This document shows positions 7,127-14,175 of a stretch of 15,379 nucleotides of DNA, piece after piece (positions within the stretch are counted from its first letter, which is position 1; the number at the start of each line of letters is the position of its first letter). The DNA comes from an uncultured Treponema sp. (GTDB taxonomy: Bacteria; Spirochaetota; Spirochaetia; Treponematales; Treponemataceae). The stretch spans positions 1-15,379 of the forward strand of contig CALELJ010000074.1 of assembly GCA_937902445.1 (NCBI GenBank), in the 5' to 3' direction. The position numbers and the translations under genes were made by a program. The notes beneath the pieces are model-generated. The model was not told the origin of the DNA. It made no database searches and saw only the letters and a list, made by a program, of their open reading frames with translations.

Positions 7127-8158
7127 TTACTTTATCAGCATGCAGTCTCCATAGCTGAAGAACCTGTATCTGTTGTCTACAGCCTGAGCATATGCAGACA
7201 TAATGTTTTCTTTTCCGGCAAAAGCTGAAACCAGCATTATCAAAGTGCTTTCAGGAGTATGAAAGTTTGTAAACATCTGATCGACAACCTTGAACTTATA
7301 TCCTGGATACATGAAAATATTCGTTCCGCGTGTACCTGGAATCAAAACACCGTTATCGTCACTGGCACTTTCCAGAGTACGTACACTTGTAGTTCCGACT
7401 GCGAGAACAGGACGACCTTCAGCTTTTGCCTTAGCAACCTTTGCTGCTGTTTCCTCTGACACAGTATAATATTCAGTATGCATTTTATGATCTTCAATGT
7501 TGTCTTCGCGAACCGGGAGAAAAGTTCCAAGACCTACATGAAGAGTAACCCATGCAAGCTCAACTCCCTTGTCCCTAAGTTTTTGAAGAGTCTCCTCTGT
7601 ATAATGAAGCCCTGCAGTAGGAGCGGCAGCACTACCCGTCTCTCTGGCATAAACAGTCTGATATCTTTCACTGTCAGTGTCATCATCCTCGCGGCGAATG
7701 TATGGAGGAAGAGGAATGTGTCCGTTGCGTTCAAACCAGGATTCATCGATTGGACTGTCAAATTTGATTGTACGGAATTCTGTACCCTCAGAAACTTCTG
7801 GAATTACACCGATACTGCCATCTGCAAACCTGTATTCATTCCCCGCCTTGACTTTTTTAGCACCTTTGACCATGGTATTCCAGCTGGAACCATCACCGAT
7901 TGGATTGAGAAACATGAATTCCTGTTCTCGTCCGCTTGTAGTCTTTATTCCATAACAGCGACTTCTGCGAACACGGCTGTCGTTGAAAACCATGAGTGTT
8001 CCGGGAGCTACCAGGTCGACTATTTCTTCCATTTTGTGATGCTCTACGGCGCCTGTAGTTTTATTCAAAAACATGAGCTTGTCATTTCCACGTTCACCAC
8101 TTGGACGCTGGGCAATAAGTTCTTCCGGTAATTCAAAATTAAAGTCTGAAGTCTGCAT
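7127..8158 (-). CDS. queA: S-adenosylmethionine:tRNA ribosyltransferase-isomerase QueA
   Basis: QueA transfers and isomerises the ribose of S-adenosylmethionine onto preQ1 in tRNA, making epoxyqueuosine at the wobble position. The 343-aa length is usual. Recognisable motifs are FELPEELIAQRP (8-19), LMVFNDSRV (55-63), GHIPLPPYIRR (146-156), the long conserved block TVYARETGSAAAPTAGLHYT (168-187), LHVGLGTFLPV (206-216) and NFHTPESTLIMLVSAFAG near the C-terminus. It follows ruvA-ruvB, an arrangement also known in other bacteria such as Bacillus subtilis. Upstream of the ATG there is no usable Shine-Dalgarno sequence; instead a near-perfect promoter sits against the start codon (8166-8194), implying leaderless initiation. 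It converges with the FAD-subunit gene across 21 bp, in which I see no clear terminator. Confidence 0.97.
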   Translation of the reverse strand: MQTSDFNFELPEELIAQRPSGERGNDKLMFLNKTTGAVEHHKMEEIVDLVAPGTLMVFNDSRVRRSRCYGIKTTSGREQEFMFLNPIGDGSSWNTMVKGAKKVKAGNEYRFADGSIGVIPEVSEGTEFRTIKFDSPIDESWFERNGHIPLPPYIRREDDDTDSERYQTVYARETGSAAAPTAGLHYTEETLQKLRDKGVELAWVTLHVGLGTFLPVREDNIEDHKMHTEYYTVSEETAAKVAKAKAEGRPVLAVGTTSVRTLESASDDNGVLIPGTRGTNIFMYPGYKFKVVDQMFTNFHTPESTLIMLVSAFAGKENIMSAYAQAVDNRYRFFSYGDCMLIK

Positions 8159-8194
8159 GGATCACATTATATTTAGAATCACTAAAAAATTCAA
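8159..8194 (-). promoter_or_regulatory. Consensus-like queA promoter abutting the start codon
   Basis: On the minus strand TTGAAT (8194-8189) and a perfect TATAAT (8171-8166) are separated by 17 bp. Normal spacing from the -10 puts transcription start at 8159 or 8158, so the mRNA would begin at or one base before the queA ATG (8158). This both explains and requires the absence of a ribosome binding site. Confidence 0.65.
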
Positions 8195-8234
8195 TTTTGT
8201 GAGATAGTCAAAAAATATCAAAAACAACGCTGAT

Positions 8235-9425
8235 CTAGAACAGTTCCGCCTGGCTTTTGGAAATTCCTGGTGAATATCGCAAACCAAGATGTTCATAGGC
8301 TTTTTCCGTTGCAATTCTTCCGCGAGGAGTACGTGCAAGAAAGCCGCACTGGATAAGATATGGCTCATAGTAATCTTCGAGGGTATCCTGGCTTTCACCG
8401 ATGGAAATGGCAAGGGTTTCAGCACCTACAGGTCCCCCACCAAATTTTTCGATTATGGCAAGCAAAATTTCACGGTCGTAGTTCTCAAGGCCCATGCTGT
8501 CGATGCCAAGCCGTTTAAGACCATCAGCAACAATTTCCCTTGTGATCCTGCCGCTACCCTCAACCTGTGCAAAATCCCTCATTCGTCTGAGGACTCTGTT
8601 TGTGACGCGTGGTGTTCCTCGGCTGCAGTCGGCCATAAGAAGCGCCGCATCATTGTCAATGGCAACATCAAGAATCTTTGCGGAACGATGTATGATTTTT
8701 GCAAGTTCCTCACGGGTATAGAAATTAAACCGTTGAATGATTCCGAAGCGTGTCTGAAGAGGTTTTGATACCATGCCGGCCTTAGTCGTGGCACCAACCA
8801 GAGTAAAATGCGGAATCGGAATGCGTACAGTACGGGCGGCGGCTCCCTGACCGATAACCCAGTCGAGTTCAAAATCTTCCATGGCGATGTAAAGCATTTC
8901 CTCGATGGCAGGTTTCAGACGGTGAATTTCATCAATAAAAAAAACAGTGTTTGGAGTAATGGTGCTTAAAATTCCGGCAAGATCCTTAGGTTTATCCAAT
9001 GCCGGTGCAGAAGTAACCTTGAAGTCAGCACCAAGTTCATTTGCTGTAATCTGAGCAAGAGTTGTTTTTCCAAGACCTGGCGGACCAATCAGGAAAAGAT
9101 GGTCCAGAGCATCTCCACGTTCCTTTGCAGCCTTGATGAAGGTACCAAGATTTTTCTTTATTTCGCTCTGTCCCATGAAGTCATCAAGACAAAGAGGACG
9201 GAGGCTTCCTTCGCCACTGTCATCTTCTGTAATCAAATCAGGTCGGACAATGGCACTATCATTGAACATGCCCTCATTGGCACGAACTATATTCATGGAT
9301 GAACCATCATTCTCCATTGCCCGTCCGGCAGCGGCTTGAGATGCAAGCTGGGAAACAATATTCATTTCATCTTCTGGAGTACTTTTCCTCGGGTGGGAAC
9401 TTCTTGCATTTACACTTTTGATCAT
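8235..9425 (-). CDS. ruvB: Holliday junction branch-migration ATPase RuvB
   Basis: RuvB is the hexameric AAA+ motor that, with RuvA, drives branch migration of Holliday junctions. Walker A is GPPGLGKT (114-121), Walker B FFIDEIH (162-168), sensor 1 LVGATT (209-214), the arginine finger is likely Arg226 (QTRFG), sensor 2 lies in RGTPRVTNRVLRR, and the C-terminal winged helix ends with ARTPRGRIATEKAYEHLG. At 396 aa it is some 50 residues longer than usual. The excess is N-terminal: the family-typical start (MFNDSAIVRPDL) is only reached at residue 53. The long start is nevertheless supported by GGAG (plus-strand CTCC, 9432-9435) 6 nt before the ATG at 9425. The extension is polar and Ala/Ser-rich, without a recognised domain. 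It lies 12 bp downstream of ruvA and is almost certainly cotranscribed with it. Confidence 0.96.
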   Translation of the reverse strand: MIKSVNARSSHPRKSTPEDEMNIVSQLASQAAAGRAMENDGSSMNIVRANEGMFNDSAIVRPDLITEDDSGEGSLRPLCLDDFMGQSEIKKNLGTFIKAAKERGDALDHLFLIGPPGLGKTTLAQITANELGADFKVTSAPALDKPKDLAGILSTITPNTVFFIDEIHRLKPAIEEMLYIAMEDFELDWVIGQGAAARTVRIPIPHFTLVGATTKAGMVSKPLQTRFGIIQRFNFYTREELAKIIHRSAKILDVAIDNDAALLMADCSRGTPRVTNRVLRRMRDFAQVEGSGRITREIVADGLKRLGIDSMGLENYDREILLAIIEKFGGGPVGAETLAISIGESQDTLEDYYEPYLIQCGFLARTPRGRIATEKAYEHLGLRYSPGISKSQAELF

Positions 9426-9437
9426 CTTTTACTCCAA

Positions 9438-10058
9438 CTAATTTGCAAGTTCAACAATGGCGCGGCGGAAAATCATATCTTCCTTCTGGCTTTGTCCTGC
9501 CTTTGCAAAAGCTTCATCGGATCCAAGGGATTCCGCAATTTTTGCAACCGCATCACCTGCCTTTGCCTTATCATGGCCCATATCAGCAAGAGCAGAAATT
9601 ACATCAGCATATGGAGAAGCAGCTTTCTTTGCAGGGCCGGAACCAGTGTCACTCTCAAGAGTCAATTTTCCTTTAAGCTGTAGAAGCATTTTTGCCGCAG
9701 TCTTCTTCCCAACGCCAGGAACTTTTTCAAGAAGTCCAAGATCACCATTTTCAAGAATCGAAACAAGCTGGTCCGTAGAAATGTTGTTCATGATTTTTAC
9801 GGCACCCTTAGGACCGATACCGTCAACTTTTAGAAGATCAAAAAAAAGTGAACGGTCGCGGTCTGACGCAAATCCGTAAAGGTTCATCAGATTATCGGTG
9901 TGCTGCATCCATACATAGACACGCCCCTCACTGCCAACATCAGGAATTTTTTCAAGGGCACTGTCAGGACAGGTAACATCCCATTCGATTCCATGAGTAT
10001 CAATATATAGTTTCTGGGGAAATTTTCCCGTTATAATTCCGCTAAGACTGTTGAACAT
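9438..10058 (-). CDS. ruvA: Holliday junction DNA-binding subunit RuvA
   Basis: RuvA tetramers bind four-way junctions and load RuvB. The 206-aa protein has the three expected domains: an N-terminal OB fold (MFNSLSGIITGKFPQKLYID), two helix-hairpin-helix motifs (LLKVDGIGPKGAVKIM at about 75-90 and LEKVPGVGKKTAAKML at about 110-125), and a C-terminal domain that binds RuvB (from about 148), joined by a flexible Gly/Ser/Ala/Lys linker. The ATG at 10058 gives the standard family start. No Shine-Dalgarno sequence is visible in the 13-bp gap after the glycosidase gene, so the gene may be translated by coupling or from a leaderless transcript (see 10059-10094). ruvC is not in this window. Confidence 0.96.
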   Translation of the reverse strand: MFNSLSGIITGKFPQKLYIDTHGIEWDVTCPDSALEKIPDVGSEGRVYVWMQHTDNLMNLYGFASDRDRSLFFDLLKVDGIGPKGAVKIMNNISTDQLVSILENGDLGLLEKVPGVGKKTAAKMLLQLKGKLTLESDTGSGPAKKAASPYADVISALADMGHDKAKAGDAVAKIAESLGSDEAFAKAGQSQKEDMIFRRAIVELAN

Positions 10059-10094
10059 GGTTAAAAATATATCACAATTTCAGACTGTAGTCAC
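10059..10094 (-). promoter_or_regulatory. Possible ruvA promoter close to the start codon
   Basis: On the minus strand GTGACT (10094-10089, 4/6 to the -35 consensus), 17 bp, then TATATT (10071-10066, 5/6) would start transcription at about 10059, one base before the ruvA ATG. The -35 lies inside the 3' end of the glycosidase gene. The layout mirrors that at queA, but the motif is weaker and AT-rich sequence makes chance matches likely. Confidence 0.3.
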
Positions 10095-11025
10095 TTGAAT
10101 ACATCCGGCAAAGCTCATCTTTTGTATTCCGTACTCCGTCCATGGCAAATTCCTTGCTCCATGTCATGTAGTAGGCCCATGGAATTTTCGATTGCGAAAG
10201 AAGAGTGACATCCGGATTGTACCCCACTTCAGCAAGAGCCACCACCTTGTTTTTTCCGCAAGCTTCCGTCAGCTTTTCATATTCCGCCTTGTAATCAGTT
10301 GCCTTCTTCTCTTCCAGATAGACATCAATTGAATTGACATCAACGTATTCATCCCCCGGATAGGCGGACTCAACATCACAGTTCCAGACCCACAAAAGAT
10401 TATCCAGATGTTTTTCATTAACATAATAGTCATACATCATGCGGTACAGCCGGCATGCAACATCAGGCCCCTTGCGTCCCCACCAGAACCACTTTCCATA
10501 GCTTTCATGAAATGGTCTCCACAGAACAGGAATTTTTTCAAGACGGAACTTTTCCAGCACTCTTGCAATGCAGTCCATGTCATTGTAGAAAGCCTTGTTC
10601 TCAGGTGATCCATCAACAAAAACTTTTTCAGGATCAAAGTCAGTGTTCTTTGCATAAAAACTTTTATCACGACCACCAAGAGGAGAAAACCAGTGGAAAC
10701 TGAATGTAAGAATGCATTTTATCTGGGATGCACCATTGCTTTTTGCCCATTGTAGGGCTGTATCCATTGTTCCCTTGTTTTCTTCAACCTCAGTTAGACA
10801 TGCATAATCAGCGTCGTCGTAGTTGATGTTTGGAGAATATCCAAGCAGCTCAAAACCACGAAGCAAGGGCTCACGACCGGTAATGGATTTTATGTAAGCA
10901 ATCTCCTCCATTGGATTTGTCTGCGTATGCTGACCTGTAATAATTTTATTTCCAGCCGTATCCCTAAGGAATTGCAGAAGTTTTCTTGCCTCTTCCGATG
11001 CATTTTTATTCGAACAGCCGATCAC
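10072..11025 (-). CDS. Glycoside hydrolase family 26 (beta-mannanase-like), no signal peptide
   Basis: A 317-aa (beta/alpha)8 glycosidase of the GH26 type, a family dominated by endo-beta-1,4-mannanases that retain anomeric configuration. The acid/base is Glu174 in WRPFHESYGKWFWWG (169-183) and the nucleophile Glu266 in ALAEVGYNPD. ILTFSFHWFSPLGG (105-118) and the C-terminal PWAYYMTWS also fit. Start: GTG at 11025-11023, overlapping the transporter's TGA by four bases, with AAGGGAG (plus 11034-11040) 8 nt upstream. The in-frame region upstream reaches a stop at 11050-11052 without another start. The protein begins V/M-I-G-C-S-N-K, which looks like the tail of a lipoprotein signal (lipobox plus Cys) without the hydrophobic part. 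It may therefore be cytoplasmic, acting on imported mannan oligosaccharides. Other GH26 specificities cannot be excluded. Confidence 0.87.
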   Translation of the reverse strand: MIGCSNKNASEEARKLLQFLRDTAGNKIITGQHTQTNPMEEIAYIKSITGREPLLRGFELLGYSPNINYDDADYACLTEVEENKGTMDTALQWAKSNGASQIKCILTFSFHWFSPLGGRDKSFYAKNTDFDPEKVFVDGSPENKAFYNDMDCIARVLEKFRLEKIPVLWRPFHESYGKWFWWGRKGPDVACRLYRMMYDYYVNEKHLDNLLWVWNCDVESAYPGDEYVDVNSIDVYLEEKKATDYKAEYEKLTEACGKNKVVALAEVGYNPDVTLLSQSKIPWAYYMTWSKEFAMDGVRNTKDELCRMYSSDYSLKL

Positions 11026-12383
11026 GCAACATTCTCCCTTGTAATATTCTTAAGCCACGATCTTTTGCTGTAATGCCAGAATACAACAGGCCATTTTACG
11101 AATTCATCAGTGCACATGAGAAGATAAACGGACATTACAGGAAGCTTCAATACGAAAGCAGAAATCAACCCAAGGGGAACCGCATAGACCCACATGTTGA
11201 TGGTATCGCACACCAATCCGAATTTGCTGTCGCCACCACTGCGGAAAATACCACAGATAAAAGTTGTGTTTACAGCACTTCCCATTACATAGAAACAGTT
11301 TATAAAAAGCATTTTTTTGAGGAAGTCATATGCTTTTGGAGTCAGATCGGCAAACCCAAGGACCAACGGAGAAGCCGCAAATATGATAAGACCACCAATG
11401 GCACCTGTTATGACTGTGAGTTTTACAAGACAGCTTGCAACAGTCTTTCCGTCCTCGAGATTGTTTTCACCCAGAACTTTTCCAAGGAACAATCCGCCAC
11501 CATTTGCAACTCCAAAGCAAAGAACCTGACCAAAATTACGGACAATTGCAACAAATGAGAAAGCCGCAACAGCATCAGAATCAAGATGCCCCATGATTCC
11601 AGTATAGACGGAAAAAGCAAGTCCCCAAACCAGGTCGTTCAGGAGAGCAGGCAACGAAAGCCTGAAGAAATCCTGGAAAAGAACTTTGTTTCTTATGAAT
11701 ATCATCGAAAGTTTAATCTTTACATCAGGACTTCTGGCGGAAAGTACAACAACGCAGATCAACCTGAGCAAAGAAGAAATGGTCGTGGCAAGAGCGACAC
11801 CAGCAATACCAAGCTTTGGAAGTCCAAACCATCCGAAGATGAAAGATGCATTCAGGAAAATGTTCAGCACATTTGCAGCAACATTGACAATAGTACTTGC
11901 CTTAACCCTTGAAACTGATTTTAGGGTGCTGAAATATACTTCAACTACGGTATTTAACAGATAGCTGAATGAAACAATGCGCATGTAGTGGCAGCCAAGC
12001 CCAATAAGTTTTTCATCGTTGGTAAACCACCCCATTAACACCTGAGGGAAAAAGAAAGTTCCGATAAAAAACAGTCCACCGACAATGACGGTAAATCGAA
12101 GTGCAATACCTTCAACGGCAGCGATGGCCTTATAATCCTTCTTGCCATAATATTGGGCTCCAAGAATTGTAAGTCCTGTACCAAGGCCAAAATAGATGCA
12201 CCAAAGGACAAATGAATATTGAGAAGCCAGGGAAACAGCTGCAACAGCATCCTGACCTACAAAATTCAACATGATTACATCGACGGAATTAACACAGGCA
12301 GATAAAAGATTCTGCAGGGCAATCGGGAATGCCAGTTTTGAAATCTGACGGTAAATGTTGTTTTTAGAGTATACGTTTTCCAT
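11022..12383 (-). CDS. MATE-family multidrug/cation-coupled exporter
   Basis: A 453-aa integral membrane protein with about twelve hydrophobic segments in two homologous halves, as in NorM/DinF-type antiporters. Characteristic features are the N-terminal FPIALQNLLSACVNSVDVIMLNFVG, the GLGTGLTILGAQYYGKKD segment, the matching second-half region LPALLNDLVWGLAFSVYTGIMGHL and AVAAFSFVAIVRNFGQVL, and GGGLFLGKVLGENN. Family members export organic cations, drugs or metabolites using H+ or Na+; the substrate is not predictable here. It is translationally coupled to the downstream GH26 gene (overlap GTGA), so a link to sugar or oligosaccharide handling is conceivable but unproven. It starts shortly after the flaA terminator. 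The region before its ATG is AT-rich, without a Shine-Dalgarno match or a convincing promoter. Confidence 0.92.
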   Translation of the reverse strand: MENVYSKNNIYRQISKLAFPIALQNLLSACVNSVDVIMLNFVGQDAVAAVSLASQYSFVLWCIYFGLGTGLTILGAQYYGKKDYKAIAAVEGIALRFTVIVGGLFFIGTFFFPQVLMGWFTNDEKLIGLGCHYMRIVSFSYLLNTVVEVYFSTLKSVSRVKASTIVNVAANVLNIFLNASFIFGWFGLPKLGIAGVALATTISSLLRLICVVVLSARSPDVKIKLSMIFIRNKVLFQDFFRLSLPALLNDLVWGLAFSVYTGIMGHLDSDAVAAFSFVAIVRNFGQVLCFGVANGGGLFLGKVLGENNLEDGKTVASCLVKLTVITGAIGGLIIFAASPLVLGFADLTPKAYDFLKKMLFINCFYVMGSAVNTTFICGIFRSGGDSKFGLVCDTINMWVYAVPLGLISAFVLKLPVMSVYLLMCTDEFVKWPVVFWHYSKRSWLKNITRENVA

Positions 12384-12406
12384 TAAAATTAATTTCGTTT
12401 CTTTCG

Positions 12407-12439
12407 AAAAAAAAAGCCCCGCATGTTAAAATGCAGGGC
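12407..12439 (-). terminator. Intrinsic terminator of the flaA pair
   Basis: Read on the minus strand, a 9-bp stem (arms 12439-12431 and 12424-12416, GCCCTGCAT/ATGCGGGGC with one G-T wobble) and a 6-nt loop are followed by nine consecutive T (12415-12407). It lies 22 nt after the second flaA stop and 24 bp before the MATE ATG, separating the two transcription units. Confidence 0.92.
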
Positions 12440-12460
12440 CATCCAAATCAAGATACTGGA

Positions 12461-13186
12461 TTACCAGTTATCCATCATATCATCATCATCTCTGTTTTCA
12501 AGATCATAAAGGTCTGTAACAGCACGCATGTCATCAAGGTACATGTAGAATGCTCCCTGTGCATCCATTGGATTACAGTCTACACGGAATCCTACAATGC
12601 GGAGACCAGGCTTGTCACCGTGGTAAACGCTCTGCTGGATGATACCATGTTCGCTGTCTGGAGATGGAGGAATTGCTGTTGTAAGCTTCTTCCAACCGCT
12701 GAATTCAAGAGAACCCATCCAGATTTCAAAGCTGTTTCCATTATAGTCCTGAACCAAAAGCCAAAGCTGATGACCCATGTTGCGTCCACATGCCCAAACA
12801 GAAACTGTCTTTGTAACACCTTCAATTGGGATTGGGCGTGCAGATGTGATGTAGAATGAGTTTACACCACGTCTGAAGAATTCAACCTTTACACCAAGAA
12901 CTTTTGTATCTTCAATCTGCTGGTTGTCCTTATCATTAAGTTCTTCCTTTGCAGCAGGAGCACCTTCAAAAAGACGTCCCTGGATAACACCATAGTCTGG
13001 TGAAATATGTACATTCCATGAACCTTCACGTTCGAAACGTTCAACGCTAACTTCACGAAGTGCCTGACGGGCGCTGTCGTTACCGATGTTTGATGCATCA
13101 GGTTCTGTCAAGCTTGATGTCTGAGCAAAAACCGAACCAGCAAAGGCTACAGTCAATGCCATAATTGCATACTGAATCTTTTTCAT
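12461..13186 (-). CDS. FlaA-type periplasmic flagellar filament sheath protein (second of pair)
   Basis: FlaA proteins coat the FlaB core of spirochaete periplasmic flagella. The 241-aa precursor has a clear signal peptide (MKK, hydrophobic run, cleavage after Ala21 in SVFA-QT). The mature part shares with its neighbour the FlaA layout: a DNF/ERF-type opening, KVLGVKVEFFRRGVNSFYI, VSVWACGRNMGHQLWLLVQDYNG, LEFSGWKKLTTAIP, LRIVGFRVDCNP and YMYLDDMRAVTDLY. This suggests a beta-sandwich. The C-terminus is odd: NRDDDDMMDNW, an Asp-run tail. The start at 13186 is supported by GAGGTGG (plus 13194-13200). Only 19 bp separate it from the upstream flaA, and it is followed by the terminator at 12407-12439. 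From memory the T. pallidum pair TP0663/TP0664 next to fba TP0662 matches this arrangement; numbering among FlaA paralogues is inconsistent, so no symbol is given. Confidence 0.9.
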   Translation of the reverse strand: MKKIQYAIMALTVAFAGSVFAQTSSLTEPDASNIGNDSARQALREVSVERFEREGSWNVHISPDYGVIQGRLFEGAPAAKEELNDKDNQQIEDTKVLGVKVEFFRRGVNSFYITSARPIPIEGVTKTVSVWACGRNMGHQLWLLVQDYNGNSFEIWMGSLEFSGWKKLTTAIPPSPDSEHGIIQQSVYHGDKPGLRIVGFRVDCNPMDAQGAFYMYLDDMRAVTDLYDLENRDDDDMMDNW

Positions 13187-13205
13187 TTATATTCCACCTC
13201 TACTT

Positions 13206-13937
13206 TTATTTTGCGTCTGCAGTAGAATCTGATGATCCTTCCTTTGAATCACCGAAGTCAGCGTTTCTAAGGGCATAACCATCATATACATTAGACAATG
13301 TGTTTGTTGTATACTTGAAGTTGTCAAAATATACTACATAGTCATCAACAGCTTCTGCAGCATCTGTACGGATTCTGAATCCAACAAATGACATGTCTGT
13401 ACGTCCTGAACGGATTCTTGAATGCTGGCGGATATAACCAGGAACATTTACAACAATATTTCTCCAGCCGTGGAACATAAGGTTTCCAGCCTTGAGTGTA
13501 TGAACGCGACCATCTGCATCGCGAACGAGAAGTTCAAGTCTGTAGTTGTAGTTGGCACCCCAGATCCAGAAATCGATCTGTGTTACTGTTCCAACAAATG
13601 GAATTTCAGAAAGTTCATTGTCCTTTGCAGGATAAATCTCGAACCAGTTGTCACCCTTGCGGTTGAATGCAATCTTTGCACCAAGAACCTGAGCTGTTGG
13701 GTCAGAATCCTTATGATAAGGAACCAGAGAATTTGGAATTCCTTCAAACTTCTTTACGATAGGATATCCATCTGCAACAAAGCGGCTGGCCTGGCATGCC
13801 CATGACCATTCCTTGTCTTCATCGAAGTTGTCGATAACAATTGTCTCAACAGCCTTTGCACTTGGCTGAGCAACTGCAGGCAAGCAGAATGCAAGTCCAA
13901 GAATAAGGCTACCCAAAACGACTACGCCCTTTTTCAT
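13206..13937 (-). CDS. FlaA-type periplasmic flagellar filament sheath protein (first of pair)
   Basis: A 243-aa precursor, homologous to its neighbour. The signal peptide is MKKGVVVLGSLILGLAFCLP with likely cleavage after Ala23 (AVA-QP). Cys18 is not a good lipobox because Phe precedes it. The mature region has ETIVIDNFDEDKEWSW at its start, QVLGAKIAFNRKGDNWFEIYP, IDFWIWGANYNYRLELLVRDADG, NLMFHGWRNIVVNVPGY, MSFVGFRIRT and VVYFDNFKYTTN, the same order of beta-strand motifs as the second protein. The tail is Ser/Asp-rich. AAGGAG (plus 13944-13949) precedes the ATG by 6 nt. It is the first gene after a perfect-consensus promoter (14024-14052), consistent with an abundant structural protein, and is cotranscribed with the second flaA. 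Confidence 0.92.
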   Translation of the reverse strand: MKKGVVVLGSLILGLAFCLPAVAQPSAKAVETIVIDNFDEDKEWSWACQASRFVADGYPIVKKFEGIPNSLVPYHKDSDPTAQVLGAKIAFNRKGDNWFEIYPAKDNELSEIPFVGTVTQIDFWIWGANYNYRLELLVRDADGRVHTLKAGNLMFHGWRNIVVNVPGYIRQHSRIRSGRTDMSFVGFRIRTDAAEAVDDYVVYFDNFKYTTNTLSNVYDGYALRNADFGDSKEGSSDSTADAK

Positions 13938-13943
13938 TCAAAT

Positions 13944-13977
13944 CTCCTTGAATACGATTTTCTTATTTATCGTCAAG
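13944..13977 (-). promoter_or_regulatory. Leader stem overlapping the flaA ribosome binding site
   Basis: In the flaA mRNA leader CTTG+ACGAT (plus 13977-13974 and 13973-13969) can pair with ATCGT (13958-13954) and, after a 3-nt bulge, CAAG (13950-13947). The CAAG covers the first part of the AAGGAG ribosome binding site (13949-13944). It could modulate translation; the stem is short and AT-rich, so the effect may be weak. Confidence 0.35.
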
Positions 13978-13991
13978 CTTTATATTTACGT

Positions 13992-14014
13992 TTAACTGAT
14001 TAAAAATCAACTAA
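13992..14014 (-). promoter_or_regulatory. 5'-terminal hairpin of the flaA mRNA leader
   Basis: Arms 14014-14005 and 14001-13992 pair over 10 bp (two G-T wobbles) around a 3-nt loop. The hairpin begins about three nucleotides from the predicted transcription start near 14017. Such 5'-end stems are known to stabilise some bacterial mRNAs; that role is inferred here. Confidence 0.45.
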
Positions 14015-14023
14015 ATCAGAATA

Positions 14024-14052
14024 ATTATATTTACACATTTCCATTTTGTCAA
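14024..14052 (-). promoter_or_regulatory. Perfect-consensus sigma70 promoter for the flaA pair
   Basis: TTGACA (14052-14047), exactly 17 bp, TATAAT (14029-14024) on the minus strand: both hexamers and the spacing match the housekeeping consensus. The predicted start is near 14017, giving an 80-nt leader. I see no sigma28-like element in its place. Confidence 0.85.
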
Positions 14053-14095
14053 ATGATTTATAGAATTATTCACAAGAGCAAAACTTTTTTTCATC

Positions 14096-14124
14096 TTGAA
14101 TTTAAGCGCCAAATGTTTTATCTT
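14096..14124 (+). promoter_or_regulatory. Candidate fba promoter
   Basis: TTGAAT (14096-14101), 17 bp, TATCTT (14119-14124). Both hexamers are 4/6 to consensus. It diverges from the flaA promoter. A small inverted repeat, TTTACT/AGTAAA (14142-14147 and 14155-14160), lies between it and the ribosome binding site and could be an operator or leader hairpin. The remaining divergent sequence is plain AT-rich DNA. Confidence 0.35.
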
Positions 14125-14175
14125 TAAGGCAAAATTTTCTGTTTACTATTAGAAAGTAAATACAAGGAGCTAATT

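Noticed and set aside
7478..8131. Long plus-strand open frame (217 codons) opposite queA
   Set aside because: Fully antisense to an unmistakable QueA gene, with no ribosome binding site or recognisable protein motif.
10986..11558. 190-codon plus-strand open frame opposite the MATE and GH26 genes
   Set aside because: Antisense shadow of two well-supported genes; the product has no family features.
13850..13937. Lipoprotein signal on the first FlaA (Cys18)
   Set aside because: The residue before Cys is Phe, which does not fit a lipobox, and a standard AVA-Q signal peptidase I site follows at residue 23.
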